Positions 1 to 10,529 of a stretch of DNA of 64,000 nucleotides are shown in pieces (the first letter of the stretch is position 1; each line of letters starts with the position of its first letter). A program made the translations under genes and the position numbers. This stretch comes from Bog-756 sp963699085. Its GTDB lineage: Bacteria; Actinomycetota; Acidimicrobiia; Acidimicrobiales; RAAP-2. The DNA lies in assembly GCA_963699085.1 (NCBI GenBank), contig CAVOTH010000003.1, forward strand, positions 372,001 through 436,000, given 5' to 3'. The notes beneath the pieces were generated by a model. The model saw only the letters and a list, made by a program, of their open reading frames with translations, was not told where the DNA came from and ran no database searches.

Positions 1-525
1 CCCGGCGCCACCGTGGTGCCCTACAACCTGGCGGTCCCGGGAAGGACCGTGGTGCCGTTGGCCGTGTCGTCGGTCGCCGGCTGGCCCCTGGGATCCCCCT
101 ACTCACTGACCGTGGATGCTCCGGCCCCGATCGTTGTCGGCCGAACGGTCACGGCCCCGGCGGGAGTTGCTTCCCCCTGGGCGGGAATCAACTCCGCGAC
201 CACCGTTGTCGGCTCGAAGTGGTTGGTGGTGGGCCCGGGCATCCCTGGCCAACCATCCATTCCGAGTGGGACGATCAACTCCCTGGCGGTGGCCAACCCC
301 GGGTCGGCCCCGATCGATGTCACCGTGACACGGTTGTCCGGCGGGCGACGGGTGGCTATGGCCCGGGTGGCGGGGCGCAGCGTCGTGGTATTCGGACCCA
401 CTGCGGTGGGCGGGCTCGAGCCGCTGATCGTCTCGGCCACCGGCCAGGTCACGGTCGAGACGGACGACGGCCCCACGGGTGCGCCGGGGATCGCCGGATC
501 GTCCGGGTTCCCCCTCGGCGGCTGA
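1..525 (+). CDS. C-terminal part of a secreted DUF5719-like protein (5' truncated)
   Basis: The reading frame is open from the left edge and closes at TGA 523-525, so about 174 C-terminal residues are visible. They are rich in Val, Ala, Gly, Pro and Thr, with short beta-like segments such as VVGSKWLVVGPG and VTVTRLSGGR and no charged catalytic motif, as expected for an extracytoplasmic beta-sandwich domain. The composition and the setting (next to phosphomannomutase and other envelope genes) fit the actinobacterial DUF5719 family, whose function is unknown. The family name is a tentative call from composition and context. It is convergent with ftsH and separated from it by 68 nt. Confidence 0.45.
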   Translation, partial: PGATVVPYNLAVPGRTVVPLAVSSVAGWPLGSPYSLTVDAPAPIVVGRTVTAPAGVASPWAGINSATTVVGSKWLVVGPGIPGQPSIPSGTINSLAVANPGSAPIDVTVTRLSGGRRVAMARVAGRSVVVFGPTAVGGLEPLIVSATGQVTVETDDGPTGAPGIAGSSGFPLGG

Positions 526-593
526 CCCGCGGGTCGACCTGCTCAGGCGGCCCGGAGCAGCCGCAATCGGCCGCTCGGGATGTGGCTAGGCGC

Positions 594-2837
594 TCAGCGT
601 GAAGCTGGCGGCGCCGGCGGAGGCGGCCAGGGAGACTGTTTGGTCGGCCAGGTCCCCGGTGGCGGCCAATGTCCGGCCTGGGGCTGGGAACCGTTGCCCG
701 GACTGGGTGATCCAGGCGCGGGTGCCTCCCCCTGGGGGGCTGCGCCGGGATCCGTGGCGTTGGAGATGGTCCCTGCGGGCTCGGCGACGGGGGTGGCCCC
801 GGTGTCGGCCTTGCCGGCATCGGAAGCGGTGGAGGGGACGGCTGCGGGGGTGACGGAGTCGACCGGACCGTCGACTGGCGGGCCATCGGCATTGTCGGCA
901 CCCGTCGGGCCGTGCTGGCTGGCGACGAAGATGGGTGGGACCGACTTCACCCCGGGGGCGTGCACCGGTCGTCCGTATGCGGTGTCCACCAGGCGGCCGA
1001 CGGTCTCGCCGTCGATGGTCTCCTCGTCGAGAAGGGCGCGGGCCACTGCGTCGAGGCCACCCCGGTGGCGGCCCAGCACCTCGAGCGCCCGCTGCTCCTG
1101 GGCGCGGAGGATCAGCTCCACCTCGTCATCGATCACCTGGCTGGTGTGCTCTGAGTAGTCCCTCGTGTGCATCAGGTCTTCGCCCAGGAAGACCTGGCCC
1201 TGCGAGCCCCAGGCCATCGGGCCGATCCGGTCGCTCATTCCCCACTCGCGGACCATCCGGTGGGCCAGCTCGGTACTGCCCACGAGATCGTTGCTGGCCC
1301 CGGTCGACAGGTCGCCGTAGACGAGGAGCTCGGAGGCCCGACCACCCATCATGACGGCCAACGAGTCTTCGATGTGCTGACGCGGGTGGATGTGGCGCTC
1401 CTCCATCGGGAGCTGCATGGTGACGCCCAGGGCCATGCCGGTCGGCAGGATGGTGACCTTGTGCACCGGGTCGGCGTCGGGCAACACGTAGGCGAGAACG
1501 GCGTGCCCGCCCTCGTGGAAGGCGACCCGCTCCTTCTCGGCGTTGGAGAGCACCAGGCTCTCGCGGCGCTGGCCCATGAGGACCCGGTCGCGGGAAGCCT
1601 CGAAGTCCTGGTTCTGGATCACCTGGGACCCACGACGCACGGCATGGAGGGCGGCCTCGTTGACCAGGTTGGCCAAGTCGGCTCCGCTCATGCCGGGAGT
1701 GCCGCGGGCCACCGTGCCGAGGTCGACGGTGGGGTCGACCCGCTTGTCCTTGCAGTGGACCTGGAGGATGGGGAGGCGCTCGTCGAGGTCGGGCAACGGA
1801 ACCACGATCTGACGGTCGAAGCGACCGGGCCGGAGGATGGCGGCGTCCAGGATGTCGGGCCGGTTGGTGGCGGCCATCACCACGATTCCCTCCGTGGGAT
1901 CGAAGCCGTCCATCTCCGAGAGCATCTGGTTGAGGGTCTGCTCACGCTCGTCGTGGCCGCCTCCGAGCCCGGCGCCACGCTTGCGGCCGATGGAGTCGAT
2001 CTCGTCGATGAAGACGATGGCCGGCGCCTGCTTGCGGGCTGTGGCGAACAGGTCGCGGACCCGGCTGGCTCCGACACCGACGAACATCTCCATGAAGTCC
2101 GAGCCGCTCACCGACATGAACGGCACCCCTGCCTCACCGGCGACCGCCCTGGCCAGCAGGGTCTTGCCGGTCCCGGGAGGGCCGACCAACAGGATCCCCT
2201 TGGGGATCCGGGCACCGATCTCTTTGAAACGGGCCGGGGTTTTCAAGAAGTCGACGACTTCGCTGATCTCGAGTTTGACACCGTCGTAGCCGGCCACGTC
2301 GTCGAACGTCGTCGACGGGCGCTCGGTCGAGTAGAGCTTCGCCTTGGACCGCCCGATCGACATGATGCTGCCCATCTGTCCCTGGGCTCTGCGGCTGATC
2401 AGGTAGAAGATTCCGAGGATGATGGCGAAGGGAATCAGGTAGACCAAGATCGAGACCAGCGGATTCTCGCTGGTCGTGACGTACTTGGCATTGCCGCCCA
2501 GCGTCTTGAGGGCCGCCTGTTCGGAGTCGGTGACCGGGCTGGGACCATTGGTCGAGTAGTTGGTCCCGTCAGCGAGGGTGCCGGTGATGATTCCGGTGCT
2601 CTGATCCACCGTCGCCGTCTTCACGGTTTTGTTGTCGACCTGGGTCAACCAGGAGTTGTAGATGAGGTTGGTCGTGTTCGACTTCTTGACCAGCCCGGGC
2701 ACGATCAGGACAGCCAGGATGACGACCATCACCACTACGGACAGAATGATGCGGTTCTTGTTCTGCCCGGGGGATTCCTGGCCGGTCCCACCGGGGGGGA
2801 TCGGCCTGTCGGCGTTGTCAGGGCTGGGGGGAGTCAC
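594..2837 (-). CDS. ftsH: ATP-dependent zinc metalloprotease FtsH
   Basis: Membrane-anchored AAA+ protease that unfolds and degrades misassembled membrane proteins and short-lived regulators. The 747-residue protein has membrane segments at about 30-50 and 127-147 flanking an extracytoplasmic loop. The AAA+ module follows, with Walker A GPPGTGKT (219-226), Walker B IVFIDE (274-279) and the second region of homology NRPDILDAAILRPGRFDRQ near 325-343. The zinc site HEGGH is at 441-445 (HExxH). After about residue 640 there is an unusual long Pro/Gly/Ser/Ala-rich tail ending in poly-Pro stretches, which is common in actinobacterial FtsH and probably disordered. The start gives the expected short cytoplasmic N-terminus. 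The CPBP protease gene is divergent from it, with 92 nt between. Confidence 0.97.
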   Translation of the reverse strand: MTPPSPDNADRPIPPGGTGQESPGQNKNRIILSVVVMVVILAVLIVPGLVKKSNTTNLIYNSWLTQVDNKTVKTATVDQSTGIITGTLADGTNYSTNGPSPVTDSEQAALKTLGGNAKYVTTSENPLVSILVYLIPFAIILGIFYLISRRAQGQMGSIMSIGRSKAKLYSTERPSTTFDDVAGYDGVKLEISEVVDFLKTPARFKEIGARIPKGILLVGPPGTGKTLLARAVAGEAGVPFMSVSGSDFMEMFVGVGASRVRDLFATARKQAPAIVFIDEIDSIGRKRGAGLGGGHDEREQTLNQMLSEMDGFDPTEGIVVMAATNRPDILDAAILRPGRFDRQIVVPLPDLDERLPILQVHCKDKRVDPTVDLGTVARGTPGMSGADLANLVNEAALHAVRRGSQVIQNQDFEASRDRVLMGQRRESLVLSNAEKERVAFHEGGHAVLAYVLPDADPVHKVTILPTGMALGVTMQLPMEERHIHPRQHIEDSLAVMMGGRASELLVYGDLSTGASNDLVGSTELAHRMVREWGMSDRIGPMAWGSQGQVFLGEDLMHTRDYSEHTSQVIDDEVELILRAQEQRALEVLGRHRGGLDAVARALLDEETIDGETVGRLVDTAYGRPVHAPGVKSVPPIFVASQHGPTGADNADGPPVDGPVDSVTPAAVPSTASDAGKADTGATPVAEPAGTISNATDPGAAPQGEAPAPGSPSPGNGSQPQAGHWPPPGTWPTKQSPWPPPPAPPASR

Positions 2838-2929
2838 CCCTTCATGCTACGCGCCGTCGGGAGCGATTCGCGCATCGCCCCGGCCCTACCGGGAGCCGGT
2901 GCCCCGTCGGGGGGCATGGTCGATATCGT

Positions 2930-3862
2930 GTGAGGGTGAACGACCGGCCCGAACAGGCGGTGGACGCCAAGGGGCCAGTCGCACCACCCCAGCCGGCGTC
3001 ATCCGATCAGGCACCACCACCGCGGACCCCGGAGCGGTGGTGGCATCGCCTCGACTCCGACGTCCCCCTCGGCCATCAGCTCGACGAAGGCGCGGTGCCG
3101 GTAGACCGGGCTGCCGCCTGGATGTGGATGCTCTATGCCGGCCTCGGCTTCCTCGGCGGCCAGGTCCTCGCGCTCTTCACCGTGGCGATCGCAGCCGAGC
3201 TGGCAGGGAAGTTCCACTCGCTCACGGCACTCTCCAAGCTGTCAGAGCCACCCACCTGGTACGTGATCGCGACGCTCTTCGGGCTGTGGGGCGGATTCTT
3301 CGGTGCTGCGGTCCTGGCCAGCAGGCTCAAGGGGACCAAGAGGCTGCGGATCGACATCGGGCTCCGGTTCCGTTGGATCGACCTGCTCGGGATCCCCATC
3401 GGGATCGGCGGGCAGTATCTCATCGCCCTGATCTACCTCCCGATCGCCCCGCACGTCCACAATTTCCACCAACGGTTTGCGGCACCGGCCGATCGCCTCA
3501 CCGGTAGCTCACACGGCGCCGAATACGTGGCGATCTTCGTGGCGACCGTATTCGGCGCCCCGTTCTTCGAGGAGATCTTCTTCCGCGGCGTCATCCTCCG
3601 TGCGCTGGCCCGCCTGTTCGGGAACTGGGGTCGATGGGTGGGCCCCGGTCTCGCCATCGTCATCAGTGGCCTCCTGTTCGGCCTGGCCCACGCCGAGTCA
3701 CTCCAGCTCCTCGGTCTGGCCGTGTTCGGAGTGATCCTGGGGATGGTCTCCTACCGGACGGGCCGCCTCGGCATGAACATGGTGGCCCACGCCGCATTCA
3801 ACGGCATCGCCCTCCTCGCCGTCGTATTCCCTGCGGTGCTCGGCCTCCGGGGCCTGGCCTGA
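2930..3862 (+). CDS. CPBP family intramembrane metalloprotease
   Basis: Polytopic membrane protein of 310 residues from the CAAX-protease/bacteriocin-processing (CPBP, Abi) family, which are glutamate/histidine metalloproteases acting inside the membrane. All three family motifs are present: EEIFFR (Glu214, Glu215, Arg219), FGLAH (Phe250, His254) and HAAFN (His287, Asn291), so it should be catalytically competent. The first 60 residues are a Pro-rich cytoplasmic extension, followed by about seven hydrophobic segments. It begins at GTG 2930. Its stop lies one base before the ATG of the next membrane protein, so the two are probably cotranscribed. The substrate is unknown. Confidence 0.88.
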   Translation: MRVNDRPEQAVDAKGPVAPPQPASSDQAPPPRTPERWWHRLDSDVPLGHQLDEGAVPVDRAAAWMWMLYAGLGFLGGQVLALFTVAIAAELAGKFHSLTALSKLSEPPTWYVIATLFGLWGGFFGAAVLASRLKGTKRLRIDIGLRFRWIDLLGIPIGIGGQYLIALIYLPIAPHVHNFHQRFAAPADRLTGSSHGAEYVAIFVATVFGAPFFEEIFFRGVILRALARLFGNWGRWVGPGLAIVISGLLFGLAHAESLQLLGLAVFGVILGMVSYRTGRLGMNMVAHAAFNGIALLAVVFPAVLGLRGLA

Positions 3863-3863
3863 T

Positions 3864-6415
3864 ATGGCGATCGGCGAGGCCGGCGACCCGGCGATGACGG
3901 CCATCGACGTCGATCGTCCCGATGAGGCGGTCTCCGCCGGGTCCGGGGCTGTAGCCACGGCCGTACCGGGAGTGCCGAGGCTTGGCATCGGCCGGCCACC
4001 GTGGTGGCACCGGTTCACCCGACGCACCGCCTGGCCGGCGTGGTCCAACGCCGTGGCCATCGTGGGCGTCATGGTGGTCACGCTGAGCCAGCTCCACCCG
4101 AATCTGCTGTTCTTGAACACCACGACGGCCGGTGGCGACACCGGGGCCCACGTCGCCCTGCCGGCGTTCCTCAAGTCGAATCTCCTGACCCACGGCCAAC
4201 TGACCGGGTGGGACCCGGGCTGGTACGACGGCTTCCCCCTGTACACCTTCTACTTTCCGCTCCCCGGCCTGGTCACCGTGTTCCTCAACGCGTTCGTCTC
4301 CTACGACATCGCCTTCAAGCTGGTCACCGTGCTCGGAAGTGTGCTGCTTCCGCTGTGCGCCTGGGCCTTCGGCCGCCTGGCCGGGCTGCGCGACCCCGGA
4401 CCGGCGTGTCTGGCCGCGGCCACACTCCCGTTCCTGTTCGAGCCGAGTTTCACCATCTACGGCGGCAACCTGCTGTCGACCCTGGCCGGGGAGTTCTCCT
4501 TCTCGCTGAGCCTGTCGCTGTCGCTCCTGTTCCTGGGCGTCGTGGCCGCGGGGCTGCGCACCGGCCGTCACCGGGCGCTGGCCGCGGTCCTGTTCGCCGT
4601 GACCCTCCTGTGCCATCTGATCCCGGCCATCTTCGCGGCCGCCGGTGCCGGCGTATGGCTGTTGCTCGACGCCGATCTGGTGCGGACGATCGGCCGCAGC
4701 CGCCGGGCGGTGGCGGCCGGCCACCGCTGGGGCGGCCGGGTGCTGTGGTCGGTGGTCGCCGGCGGTGCTCGGCCTCGGCCTGACGGCATGGTGGCTGGTG
4801 CCGTTCGGACTCGAGCAGCCGTACACGACCAACATGGGGTACACCAAGGTCTTCGGCTATCCCCATCTGCTGTTCCCGGGCTCGTTCCGCTGGGCGTTGG
4901 CGGCCGACGCGGTGGGCGTGGTGGCCATGGTGGTCCGACGGAACCGGGTCGCGCTCTTCCTGGTGGTGATGGCCGCGCTGTCGGCCGTCGCGGTGATCGT
5001 CGACCCGGCCGGCAAGCTCTACAACGTCCGGTTCCTGCCCCTCTGGTTCCTGTGCCTCTACCTGTTGGCCGGCTACGCGCTGGCCGAGGTGGTCTCGGCC
5101 GTCGCCCGGCTGGCCCGCAGGCGCCGGCTCAACCTGTGGGTGCGGGACGTCGGTACGGGGCTGGACGCGCCGGACGAGTCCCGGACTGGTTGCCGGGACG
5201 ACGGGTCACGCCCTACCGGCGGCCGGTGCCCGGTGGCCGTGGCCGCCGGTGCCGTGGTCGGCCCGCTCGTGGCCCTGGCCGCCGCCTGCCTGGCCGTGGT
5301 GCCGCCGTTGGCCGTGCCGGCGACCACCCTGGCCAAGATCGGCGTGCACGTCGGTCCGGACCAGCCGAGCGCCTGGGCGGCAGTGGAACTACTCGGGCTA
5401 CGAGCGCAAGCCGGACTATCCGGAATTCCAGGCGGTGATCCAGATGATGCGGTCGGTCGGCGCCGAACAGGGATGCGGTCGTGCCATGTGGGAGTACGAC
5501 CCGTCGCTCAACCGGTTCGGGACGACCGAGTCGCTGATGCTGCTGCCCTACTTCACCGACGGGTGCATCGACTCCATGGAGGGACTGCTGTTCGAGTCGG
5601 CCTCGACCACCCCGTTCCACTTCCTCAACCAGAACGAGCTGTCGCCCGATCCGTCGAACGCGGTGGTCGGACTTCCCTACGGAGGCCTCAATGTCCCGCT
5701 CGGGATCGAGCACCTCCAGCTGATGGGGGTCCGCTACCTCCTGGCGTCGTCCACCACGGTCCAGGACGCCGTGGCCGCCGACCCGGCCGCCACGCTGATC
5801 GGCGTCCAGCGGGCCGTGGAGCACACGTTCAACGGGGAGGCCCTCGACACCACGTGGAAGGTGTACCGGATCGCCGACTCGCAGCTGGTGCTCCCGCTGG
5901 CCAACCGGCCCGTGGTGTGGACGGGGATCGGGCCCAGCCAGGCGAGCTGGCTGACCCCGGCCGTCAGCCTGGTACGACACGCCGACCCGGTGGAACGTGG
6001 TGCCGGCGGCCGACGGGCCGGCCACCTGGACCCGGGTGACCATGGCGACACCCGCCCACCGGCGGTGCCCGAGCCGGCCACCACCGTCTCGGACGTGAGC
6101 CAGACCGACAAGGGGATCTCGTTCCACGTCGACCGGGTGGGCACCCCGGTCGAGGTCCGGGTGTCCTACTTCCCGAACTGGCACGCGTCCGGGGCCGAGG
6201 GCCCCTACCGGGTCGCCCCAACCTGATGGTGGTGGTGCCGACGAGCCACGACGTCACCCTGACCTACGGCCGGTCACCGGCCGACGACGTCGGCCAGACC
6301 ATCACCCTGGTGTCGGTGGCGGCGGTGGTGCTGTCGCTGGTCGTCGACCGCGGAGAAGGAAGGCGGCCGGGCGCGGCGCGGCCCGGGTGGCCGGTGGGGC
6401 TGGCAGGACCGGTAG
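3864..6415 (+). CDS. Polytopic membrane protein, PTPS_related/GT-C-like (frameshifted)
   Basis: A large membrane protein read only by joining frames: 3864 to about 4765 (frame 3), to about 5380 (frame 1), to about 5965 (frame 2), a short stretch in frame 3 to about 6055, frame 2 again to about 6220, then frame 1. The N-terminal part has a membrane segment followed by GGDTGAHVALPAFLKS and GWYDGFPLYTFYFPLP, then many hydrophobic helices. This pattern is typical of the 6-pyruvoyl-tetrahydropterin-synthase-related membrane family, which resembles GT-C glycosyltransferases. The C-terminal part contains soluble beta-rich sequence. Each break is a single-base shift with good coding potential on both sides, so I read it as one intact gene with sequence errors. 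The end (TAG 6413-6415) is approximate. It would use lipid-linked sugars at the membrane, but the substrate is unknown. Confidence 0.6.
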
Positions 6416-6421
6416 GACCCG

Positions 6422-7082
6422 GTGACGATGAGCTCGCGGCTCGGGATGTTCCCGCTGTCGACCGTGCTGTTCCCCGAGGCGGGGCTGCCCGCTCCACGTG
6501 TTCGAGGAGCGCTACCGGACGCTGATGGGCAACGGTGCCTGGATTCCGACGGCGAGTTCGGCGTGGTCCTCATCGCCCGCGGATCGGAGGTGGGCGGGGG
6601 CGACCAGCGGGTCGATGTCGGCACGGTGGCCCGGATCGCCAATGTCGCCGAGCTCGACGATGGCCGGATGCTGGTGGTGGCCACCGGGGTCCGCCGGATC
6701 CGGGTCGAGGAGTGGCTGCCGGACGAGCCCTATCCCCTGGCGGTGGTCGAGGACCTGCCCGATACCGGCGACGGCTGCCCGGAGCAGGTCCTCGACGGGG
6801 CCGAAGGGTCGTTGCGGCGACTGCGCTCGCTGCTGTCGGAGCTCGGCGACGTGCCGGCGCTGCCCCACAGCCTCCGGATCGCCGGTGATCCCGACGCAGG
6901 TCGGCTGGCAGCTGTGCGACATGGCGCCGCTGGCGTCGCTCGACCTCCAGCGCCTCCTCGTGGCGGACGGATCTCGAGGCCGCGGATGCGGCTCCTGGCC
7001 GAGCTGTGCGATGCCATGAGCGGCGACGTCATCGGCCTGCTCGTCCGGCGGCGGGGTCGGCAAGGCGGGCGACCCGGCCTGA
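6422..7082 (+). CDS. LON substrate-binding domain protein (frameshifted)
   Basis: Stand-alone LON N-terminal (substrate-binding) domain protein without ATPase or protease modules. Recognisable pieces are LGMFPLSTVLFPEAGLP, then LHVFEERYRTLM in another frame, then GEFGVVLIARGSEVGGG, VARIANVAELDDGRM and EEWLPDEPYPLAVVED, and a helical C-terminus ending in RLLAELCDAMSGDVIGLL. The first break sits at a CCC run (6488-6490) where CC would restore the frame. A later shift gives GGGVGKAGDPA and a TGA at 7080-7082. Start is GTG 6422 or ATG 6428. Such proteins are widespread in Actinobacteria and their role is not established. About 215 residues once repaired. Confidence 0.72.
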
Positions 7083-7118
7083 TCCGGAGCGCCGCCGGAC
7101 CGTTCCGACGGCGGTCGG

Positions 7119-8790
7119 TCAGGGGACCTCGCGTCTGGACCAGGAAGGCGGTGATGCCGTCGGCCAGTCCCTGGGCGCGCCTGCTGGCGCCAGCGCCGGA
7201 TTCCTCCATGAGGGCGGCGTCGACCGGGTTCTGCATGTTGCCGCACTCGATCAGGACCTTGGGGACGGTCGGAGAGGTTGAGGCCACCGAGGTCGTCCCG
7301 GGGGACGATGCCGTCGATGCCCGAGTAGTCCGACACCGGTTCGCCGGTGTCGGCCAGGAAGTGGTCGCGCACGCGTCGCCGAGCTGGTCCCGAGGGCGCC
7401 ACGATCGCCCGGTCGTCGCTGATCGAGCTCACGACCGGGACCGGGACGTCGACGGCGAATCCCCGGCCCGACACCGGGCCCGCCGTCGCCGTGGATGGAG
7501 ATGGCCGCGTCCGACCCGGCGTCGTTGCCGATGGCGGCCCGGACGTCGACGCAGGGGCCGACGCCGGTGTCCGTGGAGCGGGTGAGGACGACGGTCGCTC
7601 CCCGGCCTGGAGGAGCAGCCGGCCAGCCGGAGGGCCACGTCGAAGTTGAAGGCGTGCTCGGTGTAGCCGTCGGCCGTCGTCGGTGCCCGCCGTGTCGCAC
7701 GGCTCGGTGAACCCGCCGCCGTCGATCGGGCGGTCGATGAAGGCCGGGTCGGCCCCGTTGCCGCCGTCGTGGCCCGGGTCGATGGTCACGACCTCGCCGA
7801 CCAGCGGGGGGACGGTCGACCGAGCCGAGGTAGGCGGCACCGCCGAACGCGTACACGGACCCGTCGGCCGACACGATCCGGTAGCCGGTCCCGCTCGAGT
7901 CGACGGAGACGGCCGCCCGCGGAGGAGCCCGACGGCGGAGCCGGCGAACGGGGTGCCGTACGAGAACAGTCCGCCGTCGGCCGCCACCAGGCGGTAGCCG
8001 CCGGCCGCTCCTCCGGACTGCATGCCCACGACCGGCGATCGAGGGGCTGACCGCCCATCGAACCGTCGAACGGCGGCGTCGCCGAAGGCGAAGATGCCGC
8101 CGTCGGACGCGACCAGCCAGTAGCCCGCCGCCGTCGGGGGTGGCGGCCATGCCCACGATGGGCCGGTCGAGGTGCTGGCCGCCCATCGACCCGTAGAAGG
8201 CGGCGTCGCCGAAGGCGAAGATCCCACCGTCGGAGGCGACCAGCCAGTAGCCCGCCGCCGTCGGGGGTGGCGGCCATGCCCACGATGGGCGGTCGAGGGG
8301 CTGGCCGCCCATGGACCCGTAGAAGGTGGCGTCTCCGTAGGCGAAGATCCCGCCGTCGGAGGCGACCAGCCAGTAGCCCCGGTCGTCGGCGGTCGGGGTC
8401 ATCCCGACGACCGGGCGGTCCAGGGTCAGCGCCCCGGCCGAGCCCTCGAACGGCGCGCCGAAGGCGAAGATCCCACCGTCGGACGCCACCAGCCAGTACG
8501 CCGCCGGTTGGCCGTGTCGCCGGCCGAGGCGACGATCAGGTGGGTGCTGGTGGCCAGCGCATCGTCGGTGCCGGTAACCGGCGATGCCGGCTGACCGGTC
8601 CGCCGGCGGCAGCGGTCAGTGTGGCGTGCACCGGGGGATGCCCGATTCTGCCTCCAGCGGTGGCTGGACCTGGTGTCCCACCGGAGAGCGCGACGGCGGC
8701 CACGGCGAGGACGGGCACGGCGAGCAGTGGCGATCAGCAGGCGCCCCGGGCTCGGAGCCGGTGGGGCCGGGTCAGGGAGGATCGGTCCAT
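7119..8790 (-). CDS. N-acetylmuramoyl-L-alanine amidase with GYWLVASDGGIF repeats (frameshifted)
   Basis: Secreted cell-wall hydrolase assembled from several minus-strand frames. Starting near 8790 there is a basic N-terminus and a hydrophobic stretch (PVLAVAAVALSGG), i.e. a signal peptide. About six repeats of roughly 41 residues follow (GYWLVASDGGIFAFGDAAFYGSMGGQ type). The C-terminal catalytic domain is Amidase_3: VVTIDPGHDGGN (zinc His), EHAFNFDVALRLA-like sequence, AISIHGDGGP (second His) and VLIECGNMQNP (catalytic Glu). It would cleave the amide bond between muramic acid and the stem peptide. At least four single-base shifts interrupt it. The 3' end (TCA 7119-7121) is inferred by restoring frame. 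It is divergent from phosphomannomutase. Confidence 0.72.
7850..8510 (-). repeat. Tandem 41-42 residue repeats inside the amidase gene
   Basis: The same DNA motif (GGCTACTGGCTGGTCGC in coding sense) recurs near 8480, 8357, 8233 and 8103, with more diverged copies near 7985 and 7865, so the period is about 125 nt. Copies at 8103-8230 and 8233-8356 are almost identical in DNA, which implies recent duplication. The protein repeats probably fold as a beta-propeller-like or stalk module that binds the wall or places the amidase domain. Confidence 0.75.
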
Positions 8791-8844
8791 CACCAGATCC
8801 TGACACGGGGAGCCGGGCGGGCGCTGGCCTAGGATGAGCCACCC

Positions 8845-10286
8845 ATGGCCTCCCTCTCCTCCGTCTTCAAGGCATACGACATCCGAGGCGTCGTCCCCGA
8901 CCAGCTCAACGCCCTCCAATTCCGTGCCATCGGCGTGGCGGTGGCCCGGTTCACCGGCGCTCCGACGATCCTGGTGGCCAGGGACATGCGCGACTCGGGG
9001 GTCGAGCTGTCCGAGGCGTTCGCCCTGGGCGTCCGGTCCGAGGGTGCCACCGTCGTCGACCTCGGTCTGGCCTCGACCGATCTGCTCTACTACGCGGCCG
9101 GGAGCCTGGACGCCCCTGGCGCGATGTTCACCGCCTCGCACAATCCGGCCAGCTACAACGGCCTGAAGCTGTGTCTGTCCGGGGCCCGCCCGATCGGCCG
9201 CGATACCGGCCTGGCCGAGATCCAGGCCACCGCCGAATCGCTCCTCGACGCCTGGGAACGGACGGTCCGCCCGAGACCGACCCGGCGCACGCTCGGCGCC
9301 CTCGAGCATCGCTCGGTGCTCGACGCCTACGCCGACCACGTGCGGTCGTTCGTGGACACGTCGGTGCTGCGCCCGCTCGAAGGTGATCGCCGACACCGCC
9401 AACGGCATGGGTGGACTGGTGGCCCCAAGGTGTTCGAGGGGCTCCCCTTCAAGGTGGAGATCCTCTATCCCGAACTCGACGGCAACTTCCCCAACCATCC
9501 CGCCGATCCGATCCAGCCCGAGAACCTGGTGGCGCTGCAGGCAACTGGTCGTCGAGACCGGGTGCCGACGTCGGGCTGGCCTTCGACGGCGACGCCGACC
9601 GGGTGTTCCTGGTGGACGAGAAGGCGGAGCCGGTGTCCGGATCGCTGACCACCGCCCTGGTGGCCTCGGTCCCTGCTCGAAAAGAACCCCGGGCTCGACC
9701 GTCCTCTACAACTGCATCTGCTCGCGGGTCGTGCCCGAGGTGATCGCCGAGATGGGCGGCATCGGCGTTCGCACCAAGGTCGGCCACAGCTTCATCAAGG
9801 AGGTCATGGCGGAGACGGGGGCCGTGTTCGGTGGCGAGCACTCCGGCCACTACTACTTCCGCGACAACTACCGGGCCGACTCCGGGATCATCGCCGCCAT
9901 GCTGGTACTCGAGCGGTTGAGCGTGACCGGCAAGCCGTTGTCGGAGCTGCTGGCCCCTTCGACGCTACGCCGCCTCGGGTGAGATCAACACGGAGGTCGC
10001 CGACCCGGCCGGGCGCCGTCGAGCTGATGGCGGCCGATGTCGAGGCGGCGGCGGTGCGCTCGGCACGGTCGACCGGCTCGACGGCGTGACGGTCGACCGG
10101 GGCGACTGGTGGTACAACCTGCGTCCGTCGAACACCGAGCCCCTGCTCCGGCTCAACGTCGAGGCCCCCGACGAGGCGTCCTGTGCCGCACGGGTCGCCG
10201 AGGTGCAGGAGGCCATCGCCCGAGTGCTCGGCGCCGTGACACCGACGACCACGACCCGTGAACACCCAGAGAGGAACACCCGATGA
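8845..10286 (+). CDS. manB: Phosphomannomutase/phosphoglucomutase (frameshifted)
   Basis: Alpha-D-phosphohexomutase that interconverts mannose-6-phosphate and mannose-1-phosphate (and/or the glucose forms), feeding GDP-mannose for mannolipids and glycans. All four family signatures are visible although the frame changes several times between 9375 and 10090: the phosphoserine loop TASHNP (near 9130), the metal loop AFDGDADR (near 9585), the sugar-binding GEHSGHYYFRD (near 9835) and the phosphate loop RPSNTEPLLR (near 10126). The start ATG 8845 gives the usual FKAYDIRG N-terminus. Its stop overlaps the next start (ATGA 10283-10286). The continuous coding sequence on both sides of every shift argues for sequence errors, not decay. 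Mutase specificity cannot be told from sequence. Confidence 0.85.
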
Positions 10287-10529
10287 CGCTCGACCCACTC
10301 CTGATCGACGTGCTGGCCTGCCCCGAGGACAAGGGCTCGCTCCTGTACTTCGCCGACGAGCACGTGCTGTTCAACCCCCGGCTGCACCGCACCTACCCGG
10401 TGCGGGACGGGATCCCGGTGATGCTGATCGACGAGGCCACCGCGGTCGACTCCGCCGAGGATGCCCGTCTGACTGCCAAGGCCGAGTCCGGCGGCGCCGT
10501 CGCGCACGGGCACTCCCGCCGGGTCATGA
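10283..10529 (+). CDS. Trm112/YcaR-like small protein
   Basis: Small protein of about 80 residues with the Trm112p-like fold signature: LLIDVLACPEDKGSLLYF, then VLFNPRLHRTYPVRDGIPVMLIDEA. The second CxxC pair seen in zinc forms is absent (only one Cys, in ACPEDKG). This is common in bacterial UPF0434 members, which are thought to stabilise or activate partner enzymes. It overlaps manB by four bases. As sequenced, the frame runs without a stop into the following isomerase at 10526. A one-base correction would close it at the TGA in 'ATGA' (10527-10529), which I take as the likely gene end. Confidence 0.7.

Noticed and set aside
1167..2933. 588-codon plus-strand frame antisense to ftsH
   Set aside because: Lies opposite a gene with complete FtsH motifs; a long antisense frame is expected from high-GC codon bias. 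The same holds for the frames at 12564-13913, 32267-33343, 42282-44021 and 46998-48176.
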